A model generated the notes under the pieces. The model was given only the letters and a program-made list of their open reading frames with translations, was not told the DNA's origin and searched no databases. A stretch of 64,000 nt of DNA, from NCBI RefSeq assembly GCF_022809715.1, contig NZ_CP094459.1, positions 2,666,001-2,730,000 of the forward strand, in the 5' to 3' direction. Each line of letters starts with the position of its first letter. Positions within the stretch are counted from its first letter, which is position 1. Position numbers and translations under genes: made by a program. The DNA comes from Burkholderia pyrrocinia. Its GTDB lineage: Bacteria > Pseudomonadota > Gammaproteobacteria > Burkholderiales > Burkholderiaceae. Shown piece after piece: positions 49,807-57,918 of this stretch.

Positions 49807-51789
49807 TTAGATGTCCGCTTCGACGTCGTTGCCCTTTTCCTCGAGCCAGCCGCGCCGCGCGGCTGCCTCGCCCTTGCCCATCAGCATCGTCATCCGCGCG
49901 ACGGTCGCGTCGAAGTCGAGCTCGCCGAGCTTGATCGGCATCAGGCGGCGCGTGTCGGGGTTCATCGTCGTGTCCCAAAGCTGCTCGGCGCTCATTTCAC
50001 CGAGACCCTTGAAGCGGCTGATGCTCCACTGCGTCTCGCGCGCGCCGTCCTTGCGCAGCTTGTCGAGGATCGCTTCCAGCTCGCCGTCGTCAAGCGCATA
50101 CAGCTTCTGCGCGGGCTTCTTGCCGCGTGCGGGCGCATCGACGCGGAACAGCGGCGGCCGCGCGACATACACGTGGCCGCGCTCGATCAGTTGCGGGAAA
50201 TGCTTGAAGAACAGCGTGAGCAGCAGCACCTGGATGTGCGAGCCGTCGACGTCCGCGTCCGACAGGATGCAGATCTTGCCGTAGCGCAGATTCGACAGGT
50301 CGATGGTGTCGTCCGGGCTGTGCGGATCGACGCCGATCGCAACCGAGATGTCGTGCACTTCGTTGTTCGCGAACAGGCGGTCGCGCTCGGTTTCCCAGGT
50401 ATTCAGCACCTTGCCGCGCAGCGGCAGGATCGCCTGGTACTCCTTGTCGCGGCCCATCTTCGCGGAGCCGCCCGCCGAATCGCCCTCGACGAGGAACAGC
50501 TCGTTGCGCTCGATATCCTCGGTCTCGCAGTCGGTCAGCTTGCCGGGCAGCACCGCGACGCCCGAGCTCTTGCGCTTCTCGACCTTCTGGCCCGCGCGCG
50601 TGCGCGCCTGCGCCTGCTTGATCACGAGTTCGGCAAGCTTCTTGCCGTGCTCGACGTGCTGGTTCAGCCACAGTTCGAGCGCGGGACGCGAGAACGACGA
50701 CACGAGCTTCACCGCGTCGCGGCTGTTCAGGCGTTCCTTGATCTGCCCCTGGAACTGCGGATCGAGCACCTTCGCGGACAGCACGAACGACACACGCGCG
50801 AACACGTCTTCGGCGAGCAGCTTCACGCCCTTCGGCTGCAGGTTGTGCAGCTCGACGAAGCTCTTCACCGCCTGATAGAGACCGTCGCGCAGCCCCGATT
50901 CGTGGGTGCCGCCTGCCGGCGTCGGGATCAGGTTCACGTACGACTCGCGCACGAGCGAGCCCTCCTCGCTCCATGCGACGACCCACGACGCGCCCTCGCC
51001 CTCGGCGAACGTATCGTCGCCCGAACGCGAATCGGCGAAACGCTCGCCTTCGAACAGCGGGATCAGCAGCTCGCTGCCGTTCATCTCGTCGAGCAGGTAG
51101 CCGCGCAGGCCGTCCTCGTACTTCCAGGTCTGGCGCTCGCCGGTTTTCTCGTTGACGAGCACGACCTCGACGCCCGGCAGCAGCACGGCCTTCGAGCGCA
51201 GCAGGCGCTGCAGTTCGCCGAGCGGCAGGTTCGGCGAATCGAAGTATTTCGGGTTCGGCCACACCTGCACGCGCGTGCCGGACTTCTTCTCGCCGCGGCC
51301 CGCACCCTGCGTCGCCAGCGGCTTCACGACGTCGCCGTCGGCGAAGCCGAGCTCGGCAATCTTGCCGTCGCGCCAGACCGTTACGTCGAGGCGCGTCGCG
51401 AGCGCATTCGTTACCGACACGCCGACGCCGTGCAAGCCGCCCGAGAACGTATAAGCGCCGCCCGCGGCCTTGTCGAACTTGCCGCCCGCATGCAGGCGCG
51501 TGAACACGATCTCGACGACCGGCACGCCTTCTTCGGGGTGCATGCCGAACGGGATGCCGCGGCCGTCGTCCTCGACCGATACCGACTGGTCGGTGTGCAG
51601 CGTGACCGTGATCTGCTTGCCGTAGCCGCCGAGTGCCTCGTCGGACGCGTTGTCGATGACTTCCTGGATGATGTGCAGCGGATTCTCGGTACGGGTATAC
51701 ATGCCGGGCCGCTGCTTGACCGGCTCGAGACCCTTGAGCACCTTGATCGATGCTTCGCTATAGGCCGCGCTGGGTTTCTTCGTTGACAT
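49807..51789 (-). CDS. parE: DNA topoisomerase IV subunit B
   Basis: 660 residues. It is the ATPase subunit of topoisomerase IV: IIQEVIDNASDEALGGYG, DDGRGIP, GLHGVGVSVTNALA in the GHKL domain, and the TOPRIM domain with VEGDSAGGSAKMGRD and SDADVDGSH. The Lys-rich GyrB insertion is absent and the C-terminus ends KGLGEM...RRLMPIK, as in ParE. First gene of the parE-parC unit; a DnaA-box-like cluster lies 30 to 66 bp upstream of its start codon. Confidence 0.97.
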   Translation of the reverse strand: MSTKKPSAAYSEASIKVLKGLEPVKQRPGMYTRTENPLHIIQEVIDNASDEALGGYGKQITVTLHTDQSVSVEDDGRGIPFGMHPEEGVPVVEIVFTRLHAGGKFDKAAGGAYTFSGGLHGVGVSVTNALATRLDVTVWRDGKIAELGFADGDVVKPLATQGAGRGEKKSGTRVQVWPNPKYFDSPNLPLGELQRLLRSKAVLLPGVEVVLVNEKTGERQTWKYEDGLRGYLLDEMNGSELLIPLFEGERFADSRSGDDTFAEGEGASWVVAWSEEGSLVRESYVNLIPTPAGGTHESGLRDGLYQAVKSFVELHNLQPKGVKLLAEDVFARVSFVLSAKVLDPQFQGQIKERLNSRDAVKLVSSFSRPALELWLNQHVEHGKKLAELVIKQAQARTRAGQKVEKRKSSGVAVLPGKLTDCETEDIERNELFLVEGDSAGGSAKMGRDKEYQAILPLRGKVLNTWETERDRLFANNEVHDISVAIGVDPHSPDDTIDLSNLRYGKICILSDADVDGSHIQVLLLTLFFKHFPQLIERGHVYVARPPLFRVDAPARGKKPAQKLYALDDGELEAILDKLRKDGARETQWSISRFKGLGEMSAEQLWDTTMNPDTRRLMPIKLGELDFDATVARMTMLMGKGEAAARRGWLEEKGNDVEADI

Positions 51790-51819
51790 AGGCGCTGAAT
51801 TTCGTCATTCATCGGGACG

Positions 51820-51855
51820 TTGTCCACACCTCGTGTGGATAACGTCGTGGACAAA
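51820..51855. promoter_or_regulatory. Cluster of DnaA-box-like sites upstream of parE
   Basis: A perfect DnaA box (TTATCCACA on the minus strand, 51834-51842), a one-mismatch box TTGTCCACA (51820-51828) and a partial one (GTGGACAA, 51848-51855) lie within 36 bp. They are arranged as alternating inverted copies between parE and uup. Confidence 0.5.
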
Positions 51856-52028
51856 ACGTTGAGTTCCGTAAAAAAGCGAATCGAAACAACGGTGTGCTTG
51901 GACTGCTCTGAAAGCGGGCGCGCGGCGTGCTGCGCTACCCGGGACGCGCGGTATTTTACTGGTTCCGCGTGGCACGCCAATCGCGAGATCGTCGCGCGGC
52001 CATCGCCGGCCGCGCGGCGCGTGACGCG

Positions 52029-53978
52029 TTATGCCGGCTTGCGCTTCGCCTCGAGCGTTTCCCACCGTTCGAGCGCGGCGAGCAATTCGTCGTCGATCGC
52101 CGCGAACCGCTCGGTCAGGCGCGTGCCTTCCTGCGGATCCTTCGCGAAAATCGAGCCGTCCTCGAGCTGCGCATTGATCGTCTTCTGCTCCTCTTCGAGC
52201 GCGGCGATCTTCTCCGGCAGCGAATCGAGTTCGCGCTGCTCGTTGAACGACAGCTTCACCGTGCGCTGCGCATTGCGGCCCGCGGCGCTCTTCGCCGGCT
52301 CTTCCTTGACGGGCGCCGCTTCCTTGACCGCGCGCTTCGCGGCTTCCTGCTGCGCGAGCTGCTCCGAGCGCTCGCTCTGGATCTGCCAGTCGGTGAAGCC
52401 GCCGACGTATTCGCGCCACTTGCCGTCGCCTTCGGCCGCGATCACCGACGTCACGACGTTGTCGAGGAACGCACGATCGTGGCTGACGAGCAGCACCGTG
52501 CCGTCGTAGTCGGCCAGCAACTCTTCGAGCAGTTCGAGCGTCGGGATGTCGAGGTCGTTGGTCGGTTCGTCGAGCACCAGCACGTTGGCCGGACGCGCGA
52601 ACAGGCGCGCGAGCAGCAGCCGGTTGCGCTCGCCGCCCGACAGCGACTTCACCGGCGAACGCGCGCGTTCCGGCGCGAACAGGAAGTCGCCGAGATAGCT
52701 CATCACGTGCTTGCGCACGCCGCCGATCTCGACCCATTCGCTGCCGGGGCTGATGGTATCCGCGAGGCTCTTCTCCTGGTCGAGCTGCGCGCGCATCTGG
52801 TCGAAATACGCGACCTGCAGGTTCGTGCCGGTGCGCACCGTGCCTTCGTCGGGCTTCAGCTCGCCGAGGATCAGCTTGAGCAGCGTGGTCTTGCCCGCGC
52901 CGTTCGGGCCGATGAAGCCGATCTTGTCGCCGCGCATGACCGTCGTCGTGAAGCGGTCGACGACCGTGCGGCCGCCGTAGCGCTTCGTCACGTCGGTCAG
53001 CTCCGCGACGATCTTGCCGGACTTCTCGCCCTGCGCGACGTCGAGCCTTACGTTGCCCTGCGAATTGCGGCGCTCCGCGCGCTCGTGACGCATCTGCTCG
53101 AGCCGCGCGATGCGGCCGACGCTGCGCGTGCGGCGCGCCTCGACGCCCTTGCGGATCCACACTTCTTCCTGCGCGAGCAGCTTGTCGAACTTCTCGTTTT
53201 CCACGCGCTCGACTTCGAGCTGTTGCGCCTTGCGGGTCTGGTACGCGGAGAAATTGCCCGGGTACGACAGCAGCCGGCCGCGGTCGAGCTCGACGATGCG
53301 CGTCGCGACGCGATCGAGGAACGCGCGATCGTGCGTGATGAACAGCAGGCCCGCGCGCTGCGCGACGAGCAGTTCTTCGAGCCAGCGGATGCCGTCGAAG
53401 TCGAGGTGGTTGGTCGGTTCGTCGAGCAACAGCACGTCGGGCTGCAACACCAGCGCGCGCGCCAGCGCGACGCGCTTCTGCATCCCGCCCGACAGCGCGT
53501 CGACGCTCGCATCGCCGTCCGGCAGGCCGATCTGCGCGAGCGTCATCGACACGCGCGTGCGCCAGCTCCATGCGTCGTGCGCGTCGAGCGACGACTGCAG
53601 CGCGTTCATCCGCGCGAGCAGCGCATCGTGCTCGGCGCCTTCCGGTATGTCCGCGAGGCGGTGCGCGATCGAATCGTATTCTTCGAGCAGTTCGCGCGTG
53701 TGCGTGAGCCCTGACGCGACCGCGTCGAACACCGTCGCGCCCGGCTCGAATTCGGGCTCCTGCGGCACGTAGACGGTCACCAGTTCCTGCTGGCGCGTGA
53801 CCAGCCCGTCGTCGGGCTTCGCGAGGCCGGCGACGATCTTCAGCAGCGACGACTTGCCCGCGCCGTTGCGGCCGATCAGGCCGACGCGCTCGCCGGCTTC
53901 CAGCGAGAAATCCGCGTGATCGAGCAACGCGACGTGACCGAACGCGAGCTGCGCGCCGGTAATGGAATAGAGCGACAT
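52029..53978 (-). CDS. uup: ABC-F family ATPase Uup
   Basis: 649 residues. Two ABC domains with Walker A GRNGAGKSS (36-44) and GPNGAGKTT (about 352), signatures LSGGMQKR and LSGGERNR, Walker B LLLDEPTNHLD and LVLDEPTNDLD, joined by a basic linker. The C-terminal extension (about 545-649) includes a charged coiled coil (EQRELDSLPEKIAALEEEQ), the DNA-binding domain that marks Uup among ABC-F proteins. ABC-F members act on ribosomes; Uup also affects transposon excision and branched DNA. There are no membrane segments. Confidence 0.93.
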   Translation of the reverse strand: MSLYSITGAQLAFGHVALLDHADFSLEAGERVGLIGRNGAGKSSLLKIVAGLAKPDDGLVTRQQELVTVYVPQEPEFEPGATVFDAVASGLTHTRELLEEYDSIAHRLADIPEGAEHDALLARMNALQSSLDAHDAWSWRTRVSMTLAQIGLPDGDASVDALSGGMQKRVALARALVLQPDVLLLDEPTNHLDFDGIRWLEELLVAQRAGLLFITHDRAFLDRVATRIVELDRGRLLSYPGNFSAYQTRKAQQLEVERVENEKFDKLLAQEEVWIRKGVEARRTRSVGRIARLEQMRHERAERRNSQGNVRLDVAQGEKSGKIVAELTDVTKRYGGRTVVDRFTTTVMRGDKIGFIGPNGAGKTTLLKLILGELKPDEGTVRTGTNLQVAYFDQMRAQLDQEKSLADTISPGSEWVEIGGVRKHVMSYLGDFLFAPERARSPVKSLSGGERNRLLLARLFARPANVLVLDEPTNDLDIPTLELLEELLADYDGTVLLVSHDRAFLDNVVTSVIAAEGDGKWREYVGGFTDWQIQSERSEQLAQQEAAKRAVKEAAPVKEEPAKSAAGRNAQRTVKLSFNEQRELDSLPEKIAALEEEQKTINAQLEDGSIFAKDPQEGTRLTERFAAIDDELLAALERWETLEAKRKPA

Positions 53979-54276
53979 GGGGAGACGGCGGAGAGAGAGG
54001 AATCGGAAGCGCCCATTGTACCGGTCGCGGACGCCGCCACCGGTATGGCCGGACGGACTAGCCCTGCGAGCGGCGCTCGCACCGCGTCGACGCGGTGCGA
54101 TGGGGCGGTGTCATGTATGGCTTGCGGCCGGTTTCCGGTGCCGGATGCCGGCCGCCGGCTGCGAGTTGCGCGCGACCGGGGAACGGCTGAACAGGCGAAT
54201 GCCGGCCCGATGCCCGCGGCCGGTCGATCTACCATCCCGCGCGTGGCGCAACGGGCGCCGGCACGGGATGCTGCGG

Positions 54277-54681
54277 TTACTTCACGTTGACCGTGATCGT
54301 CGAACTCATTTCGGGACCGTACGAACGGTGCGCACCGTCGCCGAGTTGCAGCGTCAGCGTGTGCGGGCCGGGCGGCAGCTTCACATCGGTTTCGGTCTGG
54401 CCCTTGCCGAAATGCAGCGAATGGTCGGACGCCGGGATCACGTCGCCCTTCGGCACCGACTTGCCGTCGATCAGCAGGTGATGATGGCCCGTATTCGGCG
54501 TCATGTCGCCGGCCGGCTTGAGTTCCATGCCTTGGAGACCGAACTTCACGTGCACGGGGCTGGACACCGTCGCGCCGTCCTGCGGCTCGACAAAGAACAC
54601 GCGCGCTTCGGCGCGCGCGAGCGTCGACACGGCCAGCGCCGCGACACAAACCGCACCCGCGATCCACTTTCTGTTGAGCAT
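54277..54681 (-). CDS. DUF4399 periplasmic protein
   Basis: 134 residues. The signal peptide ends ARA (about residue 24). The body is a single beta-sandwich DUF4399 domain with ARVFFVEPQDGATVSSPVHVKFGL, the metal-site-like NTGHHHLLIDG and a C-terminal HTLTLQLGDGAHRSYGP. The GHHH motif suggests metal binding, but no function has been described that I can name. GGAGGA before ATG 54681 fixes the start. Confidence 0.86.
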   Translation of the reverse strand: MLNRKWIAGAVCVAALAVSTLARAEARVFFVEPQDGATVSSPVHVKFGLQGMELKPAGDMTPNTGHHHLLIDGKSVPKGDVIPASDHSLHFGKGQTETDVKLPPGPHTLTLQLGDGAHRSYGPEMSSTITVNVK

Positions 54682-54879
54682 CGTTTCCTCCTTCAGATTG
54701 ACAGGCCCACGAAGCATACACTGCAAGCCCGCCGCACGCGACGACACCCATTGTTCGCGATGCGTACGTTTAAAACGACGTTGCGCAGGCGTTCGGCGAA
54801 ATTCCGGTAACATTGCGCCTTTCGTCCGCCGGCGAGGCTGCGGACGGCATTACCGAGTTTTCATTATCACGAGCGCTAC

Positions 54880-55062
54880 ATGAGCGAAGTAACCGAATAC
54901 CAGAGCTGGGTCTGCCTGATTTGCGGGTGGGTCTACAACGAAGCGGAAGGGCTGCCCGACGAGGGCATCGCGCCCGGCACCCGTTTTGCCGACATTCCCG
55001 CCGACTGGCGGTGCCCGCTGTGCGACGTCGGCAAGGAAGATTTCGTCGTCGTCGATTTCTGA
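54880..55062 (+). CDS. Rubredoxin
   Basis: 60 residues. One Fe atom is held by Cys12, Cys15, Cys45 and Cys48 in the standard knuckles VCLICG and RCPLCD, with the conserved GLPDEGIAPGTRF loop between them. It is a small cytosolic electron carrier, for example for alkane hydroxylases or oxidative-stress enzymes. No partner is adjacent. Confidence 0.95.
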   Translation: MSEVTEYQSWVCLICGWVYNEAEGLPDEGIAPGTRFADIPADWRCPLCDVGKEDFVVVDF

Positions 55063-55124
55063 TCGCCGCTGACCGCGCGATACGCGCATCGGCGTGCAAT
55101 CCGCCCGCCGATGCGCCGTGCGTT

Positions 55125-55133
55125 TGCTATACT
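55125..55133 (+). promoter_or_regulatory. Extended -10 promoter of the tRNA-Arg gene
   Basis: TGCTATACT followed by a GC-rich discriminator, about 60 bp before the tRNA. The GC-rich start region is typical of stringently controlled stable-RNA promoters. Confidence 0.5.
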
Positions 55134-55194
55134 CTGCGCGCTGTCCACATCGCCGTCCGGTTCGCGTTTTTCGCGCGATCGTCTGGACATGGCT

Positions 55195-55269
55195 CTCCCC
55201 GTAGTTCAATGGATAGAACAAGCGCCTCCTAAGCGCTAGATACAGGTTCGATTCCTGTCGGGGGGACCA
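55195..55269 (+). tRNA. tRNA-Arg (anticodon CCT)
   Basis: 75 nt including encoded CCA. The acceptor stem CTCCCCG pairs with CGGGGGG (one T-G wobble), the D arm is GTTC...GAAC, the anticodon stem AGCGC/GCGCT has loop CTCCTAA (CCT at 55228-55230), and the T arm is ACAGG-TTCGATT-CCTGT. It reads AGG codons. It marks the left edge of the integrated island: the integrase gene begins 163 bp downstream. Confidence 0.95.
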
Positions 55270-55303
55270 ATCTCCCATCTCACGCAATCCCCAGAATTCC
55301 CGC

Positions 55304-55336
55304 AACCCGTGGTAGCATAAGGCTTCACGGGTTTTT
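55304..55336 (+). terminator. Terminator of the tRNA-Arg gene
   Basis: 8-bp stem AACCCGTG / CACGGGTT with a 14-nt loop and TTTTT. Confidence 0.7.
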
Positions 55337-55373
55337 CAATTCCGTCTGCGTCCGGTAACGTACTACGGCAGCC

Positions 55374-55431
55374 GGGGGTATTTGGGGGTATCTCTCGGGG
55401 TATCCAAGATACCCCTTGGAGGGATACCCCC
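55374..55431. repeat. GGGGTATC repeat array before the integrase
   Basis: Five copies of GGGGTAT(C): direct at 55374-55381, 55384-55392 and 55397-55404, inverted at 55408-55415 and 55423-55430. The last two flank the ribosome site GGAGG (55418-55422) of the integrase. Probably arm-type integrase or excisionase sites, or an autoregulatory operator. Confidence 0.75.
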
Positions 55432-56619
55432 ATGCCCTTGACCGACAAAGCCGTCAAGAATGCGAAAGCGGACGACAAGCCCGTAAAGTTGTTCGACGGC
55501 GGCGGAATGTTCTTGCTCGTTACCCCGGCCGGTCAGCGCTACTGGCGGCTCAAATATCGCGTCAACGGCAAGGAGAAGTTGCTGGCACTCGGCGTGTACC
55601 CGGACGTTTCACTAGCAGTCGCACGCAGAAAGCGTGACGAGGCGCGAGAAAAGCTTGCGGCGGGTATCGATCCGAATGAAGCAAAGAGGGAAATCAAACG
55701 AACGGCGCGCATCGCAGCCGCTAGTTCGTTCGAAGCGGTCGCGCGCGAGTGGTTCGACAATCAGCGGGCAGGATGGACCGAGACCTACGCTGAGAAAGTC
55801 ATCCACTCGCTCGAGATCGATGCATTCCCGAAGATCGGCTCACGCCCCATCGCCAGCATCGAAGCGCCAGAAATGCTGGAGATCATCCGCGCAATCGAAG
55901 CACGGGGCGTCCGGGAAACCGCCAAGCGACTGTTGCAGCGTTCGCGCGCCGTATTCCAGTATGCCATCATGACTGGCCGTTGCACCCGTAACCCGTCCGC
56001 CGACATCGATGCGGAAACGATCTTAAAAAAGGGGCTGGGCGTACAGCACATGGCCAGGGTCAAGCCGTTGGAGATCCCACAGCTCATGCGCGACATCGCC
56101 GCGTACCCAGGTGAGCCAGTTACCCGGCTGGCGCTAGAATTGATGGCCCTTACCTTTGTCCGCACGAAGGAAATGATTCGCGCTCAATGGGCCGAGTTCG
56201 ACGAGACTGCAGCAGAGTGGCGTATCCCGCCCGACAGAACGAAAATGCGGGACCCACATATCGTCCCGCTGTCGCGACAATCGCTGGAGGTGTTGATGCA
56301 GCTCCGGCAAATCAATGGTGACCGGCCACACGTGTTCTATAGCGTACATGGTCGAGCACCAATCTCGAATAACACCATGTTGTTCGCGCTTTACCGCATG
56401 GGCTACAAGTCGCGAATGACCGGACACGGCTTCCGTGGACTCGCCGCCACGGTGTTACGTGAACTAGGGTACAGCCGAGACGTTGTAGATCGTCAACTCG
56501 CGCATGCGGAGCGCAATCAGGTCACGGCAGCCTACGTTCATGCCGAGTACTTGCCTGAACGACGCAGGATGATGCAGCATTGGGCCGACCATCTCGACAA
56601 TCTCAAAACCCGGTCGTAA
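55432..56619 (+). CDS. P4-type tyrosine integrase of a tRNA-Arg island
   Basis: 395 residues. The N-terminal DUF4102 arm-binding domain (MPLTDKAVKNAKADDKPVKL, then LALGVYPDVSLAVAR), a SAM-like core-binding domain and a catalytic domain with Arg244, His332 and Arg335 (TGHGFRGLAAT), His358 and nucleophile Tyr368 are all present, so the enzyme should be active. It lies directly behind tRNA-Arg(CCT) and points away from it, the usual layout when the island uses the 3' end of the tRNA as attB. Start codon and ribosome site are embedded in the GGGGTATC repeats, suggesting autoregulation. Confidence 0.93.
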   Translation: MPLTDKAVKNAKADDKPVKLFDGGGMFLLVTPAGQRYWRLKYRVNGKEKLLALGVYPDVSLAVARRKRDEAREKLAAGIDPNEAKREIKRTARIAAASSFEAVAREWFDNQRAGWTETYAEKVIHSLEIDAFPKIGSRPIASIEAPEMLEIIRAIEARGVRETAKRLLQRSRAVFQYAIMTGRCTRNPSADIDAETILKKGLGVQHMARVKPLEIPQLMRDIAAYPGEPVTRLALELMALTFVRTKEMIRAQWAEFDETAAEWRIPPDRTKMRDPHIVPLSRQSLEVLMQLRQINGDRPHVFYSVHGRAPISNNTMLFALYRMGYKSRMTGHGFRGLAATVLRELGYSRDVVDRQLAHAERNQVTAAYVHAEYLPERRRMMQHWADHLDNLKTRS

Positions 56620-57130
56620 GCCCTGAGGGTCTGCGCACTTCTGCGACAGCACATTCAGCGTGAGCCGCGAACTGCTCCCCAAGGATTTGATTGCGAAGCG
56701 CGCCAGCGACGGAGTGATGTGTATTAGCCGGGCCTCGATCTGACAGGTACAGCCATGCACGAGAACGAAACCAACGGCTCTGACGTCAAGGAAGAGGTCT
56801 TCGCCCTCACCCGGGCCAGCTTCCGCGAGGCGCTGAATCGCGCGCTGCGCGTAAGCGATGAGAGGGACGCGCCACTGATACGCCCGGCTCGCAGGCCAGT
56901 TTGGCCAGATGTCGTCGGAATTCGATGGGGTGATTCGGGATGCCTTTGCGTGATGTTCTCTTCGGTGCTTCCGTTGCCACAGTGGTCCCCACTACTTTTG
57001 GTGGGGATTACTCTGGCAACTTCCTGTCACATCGTCGAGACGGTGCGGGAGACACGCTTACAGAGCAAGCGCTATCCATGCACATAAGGAACAACGGCAC
57101 TACGCGCGAAGTCACAGAAAAAGTCGTCGA
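56620..57130. other. Debris region between integrase and HNH gene
   Basis: 511 bases without an intact gene. It contains the transposase fragment below. A plus-strand frame at 56755-57087 starts plausibly (VKEEVFALTRASFREALNRAL) but runs across the fragment on the other strand and then loses sense, so it is probably the rest of a broken gene. Confidence 0.5.
56867..56992 (-). pseudogene. Fragment of an IS66-type TnpA (helix-turn-helix) gene
   Basis: About 42 codons starting from GTG 56992 read TTVATEAPKRTSRKG and then FRRHLAKLACEPGVSVAR, the standard N-terminus of IS66-family accessory proteins. Directly after SVAR the expected helix-turn-helix is lost. No terminal repeats of an IS are visible, so only a scrap remains. 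Confidence 0.6.
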
Positions 57131-57916
57131 TCATGCGATGGGGCCTTCCTTCGGTCCAGACTGGAATACTCGATCGCGGTGCCACGGCAGGTACGTACGG
57201 TGCGCGTCCGCTAGCCCGTGCACGCGAAGCGGTCGATCGAACCCGAGAGTCCGGCGGGCATTAGCATCAAGCAAATCGCTCACGACAATCGTTCCGTCGT
57301 TGGCCACGGTGATGAACCCGCGATCGAAAGCAGCGTCGAGGTGCGGCGCGAGCAGGATCCCGTTGTAGACGTCTAGCCGCTCGACATCCGTCTCGCAGTC
57401 TGCCCAAGGCTTGATATGGCTCGCGCGTAACAGCGCGGGCACCGCCAACCCAGTCACAGCGCAGCGCTGCTCCCAAAGGTCCAGCAAACCGTCACGGAAC
57501 AGGTTTTGGCCAATACGCTGGATAACGAGGCGCTCGGCCTCCGTTGTTTGCGGCAACGTGGCGATCTGCTTCTCGAACGTGTGTAGCAGTTCATTCGGCA
57601 GTGCCTTCGAGAGCTGGATTGCGCGCCTTAGTAGCCGATGAAGGGCGGATACGTCAGGCACGACGCGCCCGGCGACGGCGGCTGTGGGAATCGGCTCGGA
57701 CATCGGCGCTCCGTACTCGCCCAGCGCGAGCGCGACATTCTGTTGTGAGAAAGCTGCAAAGAAGACAGTGTCACCGAACGCGCCTAGCCACACGCGGAGT
57801 GGGCACTGCGTACTTGCGAAGACAAGCCAGTCGCCCTGACGATCGAGTTCGTGGTCGAACCCGTTGTCCGTGGCCACCTTCTCCAAGCGCGAGACGATGA
57901 TGGGCGATAGCGCCAT
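57131..57916 (-). CDS. HNH endonuclease, last gene of the island operon
   Basis: 261 residues from ATG 57916. The catalytic HNH_2-type domain sits in the C-terminal half: Cys154-AVTG, SHIKPW (about 168-173), N187-GILL, PH194-LD and FD near 199 followed by GFI (numbering counts the two residues of the alternative GTG start). The N-terminal 90 residues (HELDRQGDWLVFAS, then VFFAAFSQQNVALALGEYGA) form an unfamiliar domain, perhaps for target binding. A GTG at 57922 overlaps the ATPase stop, but GGGGGAG lies about 6 bp before the ATG at 57916 and abuts the GTG, so the ATG is preferred. It should be the nuclease of the system encoded with the two genes upstream. Confidence 0.85.
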   Translation of the reverse strand: MALSPIIVSRLEKVATDNGFDHELDRQGDWLVFASTQCPLRVWLGAFGDTVFFAAFSQQNVALALGEYGAPMSEPIPTAAVAGRVVPDVSALHRLLRRAIQLSKALPNELLHTFEKQIATLPQTTEAERLVIQRIGQNLFRDGLLDLWEQRCAVTGLAVPALLRASHIKPWADCETDVERLDVYNGILLAPHLDAAFDRGFITVANDGTIVVSDLLDANARRTLGFDRPLRVHGLADAHRTYLPWHRDRVFQSGPKEGPIA

Positions 57917-57918
57917 TC

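Noticed and set aside
47500..51786. 1428-codon open frame opposite parE and parC
   Set aside because: Shadow of two well-conserved genes; composition typical of antisense frames.
51820..51855. Replication origin because of DnaA boxes
   Set aside because: Only three boxes, no AT-rich unwinding region, no dnaA/dnaN or parAB genes nearby; kept as a regulatory candidate.
56755..57087. 110-codon plus-strand frame after the integrase
   Set aside because: Plausible first 40 residues, then no sense, and it overlaps the transposase scrap on the other strand; kept only as debris.
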